A stretch of 64,000 nt of DNA. It comes from Azospirillum sp. B21 (GTDB lineage Bacteria > Pseudomonadota > Alphaproteobacteria > Azospirillales > Azospirillaceae). The DNA lies in the NCBI RefSeq assembly GCF_008364825.1, contig NZ_VTTO01000015.1:1-64000 (forward strand). The letters are read 5' to 3'. The notes beneath the pieces are model-generated. The model was given only the letters and a program-made list of their open reading frames with translations, was not told the DNA's origin and searched no databases. Position 1 is the first letter of the stretch, and the number at the start of each line of letters is the position of its first letter. The position numbers and the translations under genes are program-made. Positions 8,936-17,782 of this stretch are shown piece after piece.

Positions 8936-9843
8936 CCGACCTGTCCTTTTCCCCGCGGCCCCTCCCGCCGGGCGGCCGGCGCGAACCGCCCCTGCGCCCG
9001 GAGTACGAGCGCACCGTCACCGCCACCGGCCCCATCGGCGACGTCGCCCGCCCGCTGTCCCCGTGGGAGCGGCTGAGCAACGTCACGGCTCTGCGCCGGC
9101 TTCTGGTCCTCGCCGCGGTCGCGGCGCTGTGGCAGGCGGCGGCGGTCTGGCAGAACAACCCGCTGATGTTCCCGACCTTCACCGACACCATGGCGGCGCT
9201 GTGGGACGGCATCCGGCGCGACGGCCTGCTGCCGATGGCCTGGACCTCGCTGTCGGTGCTGCTGAAGGGCTATGCGGTGGCGGTGGTGCTGGCCGTGCTG
9301 CTGACCACGGTCGCCGTCTCGACCCGGATCGGCAACGACCTGCTGTCGACGCTGACCTCCATGTTCAACCCGCTGCCGGCCATCGCCATGCTGCCCATCG
9401 CCATGCTGTGGTTCGGGCTGGGCGAGGTCAGCCTGATCTTCGTGCTGGTCCATGCCGTGCTGTGGCCGCTGGCGCTGAACACCCATGCCGGCTTCACCTC
9501 GGTGTCGGAGACGCTGCGGATGGCCGGGCGCAATTACGGGCTGGGCGGCCTGCGCTATGTCGTGACGCTGCTGATCCCCGCCGCCTTCCCGGCGATCCTG
9601 ACCGGGCTGAAGGTCGGCTGGGCCTTCGCCTGGCGCACGCTGATCGCGGCGGAGCTGGTGTTCGGCGTGTCGTCCGGCAAGGGCGGGCTCGGCTGGTTCA
9701 TCTTCCAGAACCGCAACGAACTTTACATCGACAAGGTCTTCGCCGGCCTCGTCACCGTCATCCTGATCGGCCTGCTGGTCGAGAACGTCGTCTTCCGCTG
9801 GATCGAGGTCCACACGGTCCGCAAATGGGGCATGGTCCGCTAA
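8932..9843 (+). CDS. ABC transporter permease, NitT/TauT (SsuC-like) family
   Basis: A 303-residue inner-membrane permease with about six transmembrane helices after a Pro/Arg-rich cytoplasmic N-terminus (residues 1-50). The coupling loop with SETLRMAGRNYGLGG followed by LIPAAFPAILTGLK is the EAA motif of BPD-type permeases. It overlaps the ATPase gene by 4 bases, and its TAA stop directly touches the ATG of the next gene, so all four genes are one operon. The hydrophilic N-terminal extension is longer than in SsuC. Confidence 0.9.
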   Translation: MTDLSFSPRPLPPGGRREPPLRPEYERTVTATGPIGDVARPLSPWERLSNVTALRRLLVLAAVAALWQAAAVWQNNPLMFPTFTDTMAALWDGIRRDGLLPMAWTSLSVLLKGYAVAVVLAVLLTTVAVSTRIGNDLLSTLTSMFNPLPAIAMLPIAMLWFGLGEVSLIFVLVHAVLWPLALNTHAGFTSVSETLRMAGRNYGLGGLRYVVTLLIPAAFPAILTGLKVGWAFAWRTLIAAELVFGVSSGKGGLGWFIFQNRNELYIDKVFAGLVTVILIGLLVENVVFRWIEVHTVRKWGMVR

Positions 9844-11124
9844 ATGGCTTTCCAAGACATCAATCCCGTGCGCTTCGATTCCAACCTGACGGTCGAGCGC
9901 CCCACCTTCGTCACCCATCTGGAATGCGCCTACACCGGCGAACGGTACGAGGCCGACACCGTCCACAACCTGTCGCGCGCCGGCAAGCCGCTGCTGGTCC
10001 GCTACGACCTGAATGGCGTGAAGCAGGCGCTGACCAAGAGCGCGCTGTCCGAACGCCCGCAGGATCTGTGGCGCTACCGCGAGCTTCTGCCCGTCCGCCG
10101 GGTGGAGGACATCGTCAGCCTGGGCGAGGCGGTGACCCCGCTGCTCCCGCTGTCCCGTCTGGCAAAAAGGCTGGGCGCGGCAGAGTTGCTGGTGAAGGAC
10201 GAGGGGCGGCTTCCCACCGGCTCCTTCAAGGCGCGCGGACTGGTGATGGCGGTGTCGATGGCGAAGTCCTTCGGCATCACGCACATGGCGATGCCGACCA
10301 ACGGCAATGCCGGCGCGGCGCTCGCCGCCTACGCCACCCGCGCCGGCATCCGCACCACCATCTTCTGCCCGGCCGACACGCCGGAAGTGAACGTGTCGGA
10401 GATCGAGCTGCAGGGCGCCACCGTCTACCGCGTCAACGGCCTGATCGACGATTGCGGGAAGATCGTCGGCGAGGGCAAGGCCAAGGTCGGCTGGTTCGAC
10501 GTGTCCACCCTGAAGGAGCCCTACCGGATCGAAGGCAAGAAGACCATGGGGCTGGAGCTTGCCGAACAGTTGGGCTGGGAGGTGCCGGACGTCATCTTCT
10601 ATCCCACCGGCGGCGGCACCGGCCTGATCGGCATGTGGAAGGCCTTCGACGAATTGGAGGCCATCGGCTTCATCGGATCGAAGCGGCCGCGCATGGTGGC
10701 GGTGCAGGCCGCCGGCTGTGCCCCGATGGTCCGCGCCTGGGAACAGGGGGAGGAGCATGCCCCGCGCTGGGAGGATGCGCACACCATCGCGTCCGGCATC
10801 CGCGTGCCGCAGGCGGTCGGCGATTTCCTGATCCTGCGCGCCGTGCGCGAGAGCGGCGGCTTCGCCATCGCGGTGCCCGACGACGCCATCCAGGCCGCGC
10901 TGACCGAGGTGGCGCGCGAGGAAGGTTTCCTGCTCTGCCCCGAAGGAGCGGCCACCTACGCCGCCTACAAACAGGCGCTGGCCGACGGCCGGGTCGGGCG
11001 GGACGAACGCGCCGTCCTGTTCAACTGCGCCACCGGCCTGAAATACCCGCTGCCGCCGGTGCACCGCAAGCTGGACCGCACCCGGCCCATCGACTATTCG
11101 GCCTTCGGGGAAGCTGCTCGATGA
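9844..11124 (+). CDS. Threonine-synthase-like PLP-dependent enzyme
   Basis: A 426-residue fold-type II PLP enzyme. The cofactor Lys is in TGSFKARG (near residue 129), the substrate-binding segment is PTNGNAGAALAAYA, and the phosphate-binding glycine loop is PTGGGTGLIGMWK. The N-terminus (LECAYTGERYEADTVHNLS) resembles archaeal-type threonine synthase but keeps only one of the Cys residues of that zinc-ribbon-like segment. Biosynthetic threonine synthase makes threonine from O-phosphohomoserine. Here the gene begins one base after a transporter permease stop, which is not a usual setting for housekeeping thrC, so a catabolic role on the imported compound is plausible (beta- or gamma-elimination or replacement). 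Fold and cofactor are certain; the substrate is open. Confidence 0.8.
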   Translation: MAFQDINPVRFDSNLTVERPTFVTHLECAYTGERYEADTVHNLSRAGKPLLVRYDLNGVKQALTKSALSERPQDLWRYRELLPVRRVEDIVSLGEAVTPLLPLSRLAKRLGAAELLVKDEGRLPTGSFKARGLVMAVSMAKSFGITHMAMPTNGNAGAALAAYATRAGIRTTIFCPADTPEVNVSEIELQGATVYRVNGLIDDCGKIVGEGKAKVGWFDVSTLKEPYRIEGKKTMGLELAEQLGWEVPDVIFYPTGGGTGLIGMWKAFDELEAIGFIGSKRPRMVAVQAAGCAPMVRAWEQGEEHAPRWEDAHTIASGIRVPQAVGDFLILRAVRESGGFAIAVPDDAIQAALTEVAREEGFLLCPEGAATYAAYKQALADGRVGRDERAVLFNCATGLKYPLPPVHRKLDRTRPIDYSAFGEAAR

Positions 11125-11176
11125 GCGAGACCCGCCACCACCCGGACCGGCTGGTGGCGACGTCCTTGCCGTTCGC

Positions 11177-12184
11177 TCAAGCCCGGATCCTGTTCCGCAG
11201 CATTCCGTCCTCCAGGAACATCCGCACCGTCTCCGCCGCGTTGCGCCGCATCTCCACGGCCGCCTGATCGGAGTGGAAGGCGTTGTGCGGGGTCACCACC
11301 AGCCGTCCGGCCAGCCAGCCCTCCCCCGCCCGCCAGGCGTCGAGCAGCGGATGGGGGGCCGGCGGCTCGACCGGCAGCACGTCGGTCCCGACCGCCGCCA
11401 GCCGGCCGTCGCGCAGGGCCAATTCCACCGGGTCGAGCCCCGCGAACAGTTCGCCCCGTGCGGTGTTGACCAGTATGGCCCCCGGCTTCATCGCCGCCAG
11501 GGTCGCCCCGTTCAGCAGGCCGCGCGTCTCCGGCGTCAGCGGGCAATGGAAAGTGACGATGTCGGATTCGGCCAGCAGGTCTTCCAGCCGGCGAACGCGG
11601 CGGTAGCCGACCGCCTTCTCGTGCCCGGCCGGCTGCAACGGATCATAGCCCAGGATCCGATAGCCGAAGCCCTTCAGGCGGTTCACCACCGCGGTTCCGA
11701 TCCGTCCCACCCCGACCACCCCCACGGTCGCGGCGCTGGAACGGTGCAGCGGCGTCAGCGTGTTGGCCTGCCATGTCGTCGTATAGCCGCGGGCGCGGGC
11801 ATCATGCTCCCACAGGCGCCGCTGCAGCGACAGGATCATGGCGACGGCATGGTCGGCGACCTCCTCCGTCCCGTAATCCGGGTTGTTGCAGAACGGGATC
11901 CCGGCGGCCTCCAGCGCCGCGACATCGACGCGGTCGTAGCCGACGCCGAAGCGCACGACGATCCGGCAGCGCTTCAACCGCTCGACCGTGGCCGGACCGA
12001 TGCGCGTGCTCCACACCAGCAGAGCGTCCAATCGGGCGAGACGCTCCGGATCGAGATCCTCCTCCCGCCGGCAATCGAGGAAATCGACCTCGGCGACACC
12101 ATCCAGCACAGCCGCTTCAAGATCGGGGGGCGGAATCATGTGATCGGTGATTCCGACGACGAACCGCCTTGCTTGCTGCTGCAT
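11177..12184 (-). CDS. D-isomer-specific 2-hydroxyacid dehydrogenase (CtBP/SerA-like)
   Basis: A 335-residue NAD-dependent dehydrogenase. The catalytic domain (about 1-95) is followed by the Rossmann nucleotide-binding motif VGVVGVGRIGTAVV, the NTARGE segment with the conserved Arg, the Glu region in DVLPVEPP, and the TPHNAFHS segment carrying the catalytic His. Members reduce 2-keto acids or oxidise D-2-hydroxyacids; this one resembles C-terminal-binding-protein-like glyoxylate/phosphoglycerate dehydrogenases. The start at 12184 is chosen because GGAG lies about 10 bases upstream. It is convergent with the threonine-synthase operon, 52 bases apart, so any functional link is only by proximity. 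Confidence 0.87.
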   Translation of the reverse strand: MQQQARRFVVGITDHMIPPPDLEAAVLDGVAEVDFLDCRREEDLDPERLARLDALLVWSTRIGPATVERLKRCRIVVRFGVGYDRVDVAALEAAGIPFCNNPDYGTEEVADHAVAMILSLQRRLWEHDARARGYTTTWQANTLTPLHRSSAATVGVVGVGRIGTAVVNRLKGFGYRILGYDPLQPAGHEKAVGYRRVRRLEDLLAESDIVTFHCPLTPETRGLLNGATLAAMKPGAILVNTARGELFAGLDPVELALRDGRLAAVGTDVLPVEPPAPHPLLDAWRAGEGWLAGRLVVTPHNAFHSDQAAVEMRRNAAETVRMFLEDGMLRNRIRA

Positions 12185-12903
12185 CCCTGCCGCTCCTGTC
12201 ATTTCCCAGGTTGATGAGGGCGTTATCTGTCCACGCAATTACGAGGTTTGCAAGATGAAGCCCATTTCCGAAATAGGGAAACAGTTATGCATTCAAGCGG
12301 CTGAACTGCCGAATAACCCTACATACTCACAGGTGCCGCAGTGAAAACTCCGAACGCCAACGCACCGGAAGCTGGCGACCTCGACCGTCCGATCCAGCCC
12401 CTGGACCGGCCACCGCGCTCCCGTCGCGCTCGCTCCTTCGAACACGACAGCCCTTCCGCAGTCGATGGGCGGCGACACGCCGTCTCCCCCTGGTCAAAGC
12501 CGCAGCCATCTTCTTCATCGCAAACCGATCAGCGAGTGCTGAAAGCCATATCCTGTCATCTTGTCATCCTGTCATCTTGGCCAGCAAAAATGCGGGAGCC
12601 ATGCGGTTCCGGCGGCAAATGAGCATGACGCCGGGCACCCATATGATTGCTGCCGCAGCCAGATGCACATTCCGGCCACTCATGATGGAATTGAATGCTC
12701 CCGACAGACCAGACATTTGCCGGTGCCGTGGCGCCAGCCTCATTCGAATGCGCAACATCAAAGAAAATTGATGCGCAAAGCAGGACGAGCGGTTGCATCT
12801 AAATAGAAAAATCCAGCAGTATCACCGAATAACAACCAAATTTTACCTGGCTTTCCTTAATATAGGGCTCGGCGCCTCCGTCAAGAACACACAGGTGGAC
12901 GAG
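12185..12903. other. Long intergenic stretch with no convincing gene
   Basis: About 720 bases with lower GC than the surroundings at both ends. It holds the promoter side of the dehydrogenase gene (minus strand) and the leader of the broken glycosyltransferase gene (plus strand). Three short TGTCATC units occur in tandem at 12553-12579. Open frames here have poor codon composition and no recognisable protein. The base composition fits an insertion or a decayed segment. Confidence 0.45.
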
Positions 12904-14517
12904 ATGTCAGTGCGTGTTGCGAGCAAAAAATCTTTAACAAGCGCTGTGCCACACACCCCTGATGACAGGAAGATCGGCACAGTTATCAACAGGCTGGGAT
13001 TTATTGTAACGTCATTCTTGTTACTTTACTCGGCACTGAGCTACTTCCTTGCCGCATCGGATGCACGAGATGGGGAAGTCGGCCTGCCCAATCAAGCCGC
13101 TTTCTTCGCTCGGTTGGCAGCATCCATCGCAGATTTCCCGATCCCGCTGGCGCATGCACTCACCGACGGCAACGTCTTCACCCACGATGGTCTTTATTTC
13201 CTGTCTTATTGCTTCCCGCTCGCCCTTCAGATCGCCGTGGCGGCATAGCTGTTCCGTTGGCTGTCCGATTTCAGCGGCCCGGTCACGAAGACGATGACGG
13301 ATCGCCTCTTCTTCTGGCCGGTTCTTTTCACCGTCGCCTGCATTCCGTCTGTTCCGGTGATGACGCAGGACCTCTGGTTTTCCGCGCTTTGGGGCGAAAA
13401 AATCATCGATGGCCTCAACCCTTACTATGTTCCCTTCACGCCGGAACAGGCCAGCTTCTACCCATTCGACGAGGTGTCGGCGATGATGACCTACGGCCCC
13501 CTGTGGGCGGTCATCTGGGCCGGCATCATGGCTCTCAGCGACGGCAATGTCTGGGTGACCGGGCTTCTGTTCAAACTGGTCCTGGGGGGCGCCTGGATTG
13601 CCGCGCTCGCCATAGTCCGGCGGATCGGCCGGACCCATGACGAGGCGACCGCCGCAGCCGGCCTCGTCGCGTTCGGCTGGCTGCCCATCGGCCACATCTA
13701 TTCGGCCGGCGAGGGACACAACGACATGGCGATGGTCGTCTTCATGCTGCTGTGGCTGATGCGCCTTCCCTCCGGCGACCGTGCCGGTCCGCTGGCGCTG
13801 GCGGCGTCGGCCGCCTGCAAATATACCAGCGCAGCCCTGGTCTCCGTCGATCTGCTGTACAGGGTCGGCAAATCCGGGCGCACGGATTTCAAAAGCATCC
13901 TGGTTCCATATCTTCTGCGTGGAATCCCGGCAGCGGCCCTCTTCCTTGCCGTCCGGTTCCTCTTTTTCCGCTCTCCCACCTTCTTCGATGGAGCCCGCGG
14001 CATGACCGGCTAGCAGTGGCTTCAACCAGTCGACGTCGTCCGCGTGGCGGAGAGGCTGATGGGCATGGACCTCGCTCCCCTGCGCTGGCTCGTGCGCGGT
14101 TCCTTCGCCGCATTCGCCATGTGGACCCTGGCCACTCTGTACCGTCGGCCCACCATGGAAAATGCCTGGAAGGCCGCCACTGCGGTGATGGCGGCCGTGG
14201 TTTTCAGCATATCCACCCATATGTGGCCCTGGTTCATGCTGTGGATCCTGGCGCTGGCCGCCCTCGTCCCCGCCTGGTGGTTCTCACGCTGGATCTTCGG
14301 CGTCGCGGCGCTGGCCCCTTTCTCGATCGTCCCGTTCTGGCGCTACGAAGTGGGGTTTGACCCCTTCTACACCAAGACACTTCCGGCCCTGCCCCTCTAT
14401 CTGGGTGCGACCCTCTTCATGGTCTGGATGCTCGACCGCGAGGAGCGCGCCGCGGTCATCGCATGGGCGGCGGCAGTGCCGGGACGCCTGGGCATCACCC
14501 GTCCGCACCGGTCATGA
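12904..14517 (+). pseudogene. Polytopic glycosyltransferase-like protein interrupted by two in-frame TAG codons
   Basis: One continuous frame of 538 codons encodes a multi-spanning membrane protein resembling GT-C/GT87 mannosyltransferases (the WLPIGHIYSAGEGHNDMAM segment and ISTHMWPWF are typical). It is cut by TAG at 13246-13248 and TAG at 14011-14013. Both sides stay in the same frame and hydrophobic helices continue across each stop, so no frameshift is involved. The first could be a Gln codon change (CAG to TAG). TAG is used as a true stop by nearby genes (ending 15713 and 19066), which argues against general recoding. The start at 12904 has AGGTGG upstream. The last codons overlap a downstream ATG, so the pair was built as an operon. 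Probable lost role: lipid-linked sugar transfer to a cell-surface glycan. Confidence 0.7.
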
Positions 14518-14528
14518 AGGAGCGCAAG

Positions 14529-15713
14529 ATGACTGCCGGCCCGGCCGAAACCCTCGTCATGACAAGCCGGGCCTCGGCTCGGCCCGTCCTTGGCAGCGAG
14601 CACATGCCACTGCCGACCCCACCGGCAGCCAGAGACCGAAGCCTGGACATCATCCGCGTCTCCGCCCTTGCGTTCATGGTGGCAGGCCATTGGGGGCGCG
14701 CGATGCCGGACGCCTACCATCTCGTCAACATCCTGCAATTCGTCTTCGAACTGGCGCCGGTGCTGTTCTTCTTTGCCTTCGGAATGACGCTCGATCGCTT
14801 CCTGGCGAAGCCGCTCGGCCGGCGGATCGAGGATCATCTGAAGCTGTTCATCCTGGCGGCCATCCACAGCCTGTATCAACAGAACAACCCCTTCGCCAGC
14901 GACTTCTTCATGTTTCTCTTTGCCGCCCGGCTGCTGTTCGATATCACCGCCAGGGTCGGCGCCGCCAACCGGATGCTGATCGGCCTTTTCCTTCTGGCGC
15001 TTTGCGGCGCTTGGTTCGCCTTGCCGCTTCCCTTCATCTACGGCCTGTTCGTGCCATCCTTTCCCGGCTGGTTCCCTGTCTTCCCGTGGATCCTCTTCGT
15101 CGTTGCGGGGCGGGTGTTCGCCCACCACCGGCACACCCGCCGGACTGCGATCGTCGCCCTTCTGGGCCTCTCGGTGGCGTTGTTCGACATCCTGGTCCTC
15201 GGCCACGGGGTGTCGAAATGGCCGCTGTCGCCCGATTACGCGCTGCTCTTCGGCAGTGGGACTGCGGTGAGCATCCTCGTCCTCGACCGTATCCGTTGGC
15301 CCACCTTCCTCCCCTGGCGAACCGTGGAGTTGCTGTCCGGCAATCTGCTGCTGGCGACGGCGCTGCATTACATCGCCGTCATCGGGGTAACGGCGGCGCA
15401 TGGCGCATTGGCTCCGATCCTCGCCCGATCGGTTCCCGCCGGGTACCTGCCGGCGGTGTTCACCCTGGAATATGTCCTGATGGCCGGCATCGCCCTCCTC
15501 ATCCTGATCGCGCTGGTTCGCATGGCCTTGTCGGCTGGCTCCTGGCTTGACGGCCGCGGCATACTCGGGCTCGCCGACACCCTGTTGCCGGCTATCGCCA
15601 CGATCGGCATCGTTCTCTATGCCGCCATCCTCCACATCGATTTTCAAATGCGCGACGTCGGACTTCCCCTCCTCTGCACCGTAGCCTTCCTGATGGTCTA
15701 CAAACGGGCATAG
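14529..15713 (+). CDS. Multi-spanning membrane acyltransferase-like protein
   Basis: A 394-residue integral membrane protein with about ten hydrophobic helices after a 35-residue soluble N-terminus. The first helix region, RSLDIIRVSALAFMVAGHWG, resembles the opening of acyltransferase-3/OpgC and DUF1624-type N-acetyltransferases, with the conserved Arg-x-x-Asp start and a His at the end of helix one. Such proteins acylate cell-surface or periplasmic glycans. AAGGAG sits 6 bases before the ATG at 14529; a second in-frame ATG at 14514 overlaps the stop of the upstream broken glycosyltransferase gene. The two form a surface-glycan modification pair, now probably without the first partner. Family assignment rests on the N-terminal motif only. 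Confidence 0.6.
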   Translation: MTAGPAETLVMTSRASARPVLGSEHMPLPTPPAARDRSLDIIRVSALAFMVAGHWGRAMPDAYHLVNILQFVFELAPVLFFFAFGMTLDRFLAKPLGRRIEDHLKLFILAAIHSLYQQNNPFASDFFMFLFAARLLFDITARVGAANRMLIGLFLLALCGAWFALPLPFIYGLFVPSFPGWFPVFPWILFVVAGRVFAHHRHTRRTAIVALLGLSVALFDILVLGHGVSKWPLSPDYALLFGSGTAVSILVLDRIRWPTFLPWRTVELLSGNLLLATALHYIAVIGVTAAHGALAPILARSVPAGYLPAVFTLEYVLMAGIALLILIALVRMALSAGSWLDGRGILGLADTLLPAIATIGIVLYAAILHIDFQMRDVGLPLLCTVAFLMVYKRA

Positions 15714-15872
15714 GAAGCTGGGCACAAGGCACCTCCGGCCGCGAGATCACCGACGAGTCGAGATGGACCTGTTCCGCGATGACCATTTCGACCAAGCGCC
15801 TGGCAACTTGGCGCGAGCCCGGACGTACCCCCGTCTGACGCACCGTCCCCGGCACGAGCGGAACGCGTGTCG

Positions 15873-16065
15873 AAACCTCATCCAGAATGCTGGAATGCCG
15901 AAGGGCGTCGTTGCCGCCGACGCTCACCACGAGATGGCTGGCATCCGGGGGGAGTTGCCGGACCTGAGCGGCAACGCTCCCGGTGACGCCGCCATCCACC
16001 GCCCGCAAGGTCGCCTGCCAGCCCTGCGGCCGATGCCGGTGAATGACATGGCCCTGTCCAGGCAT
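15873..16065 (-). pseudogene. SGNH/GDSL hydrolase fragment
   Basis: About 64 codons read as the block II-III part of an SGNH hydrolase: WQATLRAVDGGVTGSVAAQV, then LPPDASHLVVSVGGNDAL, where GGNDA is the oxyanion Asn block. The nucleophile Ser block upstream and the Asp/His block downstream are absent. After ILDEV the frame continues into unrelated sequence antisense to the membrane gene. The fragment lies between the acyltransferase-like gene and the MocR regulator. It is a remnant of a lost or truncated esterase gene, consistent with other decay in this part of the window. Confidence 0.7.
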
Positions 16066-16086
16066 GAAGAACAGCGCCCTGTCGCC

Positions 16087-17481
16087 TTATGCCGACCGTT
16101 CCGCGCCGCCGAGCGGGGCAAGATGGTCCTTCAGGAAGTCGATGAAGCGGGGGTCGGTCGCGTAGGCGATGTTGATCCGCAAGGCCGGCGCGGTCGGCAT
16201 CCTGGTCGGCAGGAACAGCGTCCCCGGCGCCAGGAAGATGCCGCGCTCCGCGGCGTGCTGCGCCAGATCGACATCGTTGAGATGGTCGGGAAGCTCGCCC
16301 CACAGGTAGTAGCTGCCCGAGACGGTCGGCGGCAGCCGGACGCCGATGCGGCCGAGCGCCAGCATCGCCGTTTCGGCATGCTCCTCGATCCGGGTCTTCA
16401 GCTTGCGCAGGTGGCGCAGGTAATGCCCGGACGCGATGAAGCCGTAGACGATCCGCTCGACATAATCGGAGGTGCTGACGATGGTCAGCATCTTCACGTC
16501 GCACAGCCGGTCGATCAGCGGCCGCTTCGCCGCCACATAGCCGACGCGCAGGCTGGCTGACAGCGTCTTGGAGAAGGTGCCGATGTAGATCACCCGGTCC
16601 AGCTGGTCGAGAGCGGCCAGCCGCGGACTGGCGGCAGGCAGCACGTCGGCGAAGGGATCGTCCTCCACCACGTAGAATCCATGCTGGCCGGCGACCTGCA
16701 GCAGGCGGTGCGCCACTGCCGGCGTGATGGAACTGCCGGTCGGATTGTGGGCCAGCGACTGGGTGAAGAACAGTTTGGGCTTGTGGGCAGCGGCCTTGGC
16801 GGCGAGATCGTCCAGGTCGGGACCGTCCTGGAGGCGCTGCACGCCGACGATGGCGATCCGCGACAGGCGCAGCTTGCCGAACAGCGGGTAATAGCCGGGA
16901 CTGTCGACGAGAACCGTATCCCCCGGCTCCAGCATCTGGCGGGCGACGAGGTCCAGCGCATGGTTGGCACCCTGGGTCAGCAGAATCTGGTCGGGCGACG
17001 CCTTGATCGAGCGTTCCCCCAGCGTCAGCGCCAGCCTCTCCCGAAGCGGCAGGAACCCCCAGGGCGAGCCGTATCCATGTTCCGACGCCAGCCCGCGCGC
17101 CGCCGCCATGAAACGCGGGGCGCTGCCGATCTCGAACCGCTCCATCCAGGACGGCGGCGGGCGCCCGTCGCCGATCCGCACCGAGCAGGTCTGGACCAGC
17201 TGTTCGCGGAGGAGCGAAACGGAATCCACCGCTTCCGCCACATGGGCGGGCTGCTGTTCGGCCGAAGCGCGGCGGACCCGCGCGACGTAATAGCCGGAGC
17301 CCTGCTTGGCTTCCAGATAGCCCAGCGCCACCAGCCGGTCATAGGCTTCCGCCATGGTGTTCTTCGAAACGCCATGTTCGACCGCACCGGCCCGGACCGA
17401 CAGAAGCCGCTCCCCCGGCTTCAGCAGACCGTCGCCGATCAGGCCGGCGATCTTGTCTACGATGCTGTTCACCCGCGTCAT
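16087..17481 (-). CDS. MocR/PdxR-type transcriptional regulator (GntR HTH plus aminotransferase-like domain)
   Basis: A 464-residue regulator. The N-terminal winged helix (about 1-75; LLSVRAGAVEHGVSKNTMAE, GYLEAKQGSGYYV) is GntR-type. The rest is a fold-type I aminotransferase-like domain with NPTGSSITP, a DDPFADV segment and the PLP Lys in YIGTFSKTLSASLRVGY. MocR proteins sense PLP or an amine adduct and usually control a neighbouring gene. Here the neighbour is divergent HMG-CoA reductase, separated by 300 bases containing repeated TGTCCC sites. An in-frame ATG at 17514 would add 11 residues. Regulation of the mevalonate module is inferred from position only. Confidence 0.9.
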   Translation of the reverse strand: MTRVNSIVDKIAGLIGDGLLKPGERLLSVRAGAVEHGVSKNTMAEAYDRLVALGYLEAKQGSGYYVARVRRASAEQQPAHVAEAVDSVSLLREQLVQTCSVRIGDGRPPPSWMERFEIGSAPRFMAAARGLASEHGYGSPWGFLPLRERLALTLGERSIKASPDQILLTQGANHALDLVARQMLEPGDTVLVDSPGYYPLFGKLRLSRIAIVGVQRLQDGPDLDDLAAKAAAHKPKLFFTQSLAHNPTGSSITPAVAHRLLQVAGQHGFYVVEDDPFADVLPAASPRLAALDQLDRVIYIGTFSKTLSASLRVGYVAAKRPLIDRLCDVKMLTIVSTSDYVERIVYGFIASGHYLRHLRKLKTRIEEHAETAMLALGRIGVRLPPTVSGSYYLWGELPDHLNDVDLAQHAAERGIFLAPGTLFLPTRMPTAPALRINIAYATDPRFIDFLKDHLAPLGGAERSA

Positions 17482-17524
17482 CGTGCAGCCGGCCCTTCCG
17501 GTCAGGTGTCCCATTGAAAACGCT

Positions 17525-17573
17525 GGGACAGTGTCCCGAAGATACCGGCAAACTGTCCCTTGCTCTGTCCCTT
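17525..17573. promoter_or_regulatory. TGTCCC repeat cluster, probable MocR-regulator binding sites
   Basis: A 13-base palindrome GGGACAGTGTCCC (17525-17537) is followed by two direct repeats CTGTCCCTT at 17553-17561 and 17565-17573, exactly 12 bases apart. All share TGTCCC. They lie in the divergent region between the MocR gene and HMG-CoA reductase. Paired direct or mixed repeats are the usual operator layout of MocR regulators. Binding by this regulator is inferred. Confidence 0.6.
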
Positions 17574-17782
17574 TGTATCACTGATCATTCCGCATGCGAA
17601 CAGCGCCGTCGCGGCTTTTGCCGCGGCATCCTGCTCGCCGTCCCCTCCCCCGCTCCCTCCTCGCAGGCACCGTCATGCGCGGTGCCGGGCGGAGGCCATC
17701 CGTTCGAGCGCGGCGATCCGAACGTGACAACCAGGGCGCCGTCCCCAGCCTGCAACGCCCTCACAGACGACAAGGTTCAGGA

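Noticed and set aside
12341..12622. A 93-codon open frame in the intergenic stretch
   Set aside because: Pro/Arg/Ser-rich product without a domain, no ribosome site, unlike the codon pattern of neighbours.
12904..14517. Genome-wide TAG recoding as the reason for the two in-frame ambers
   Set aside because: TAG ends neighbouring intact genes (15713, 19066) and the cysteine protease gene (52901), so it acts as a normal stop here.
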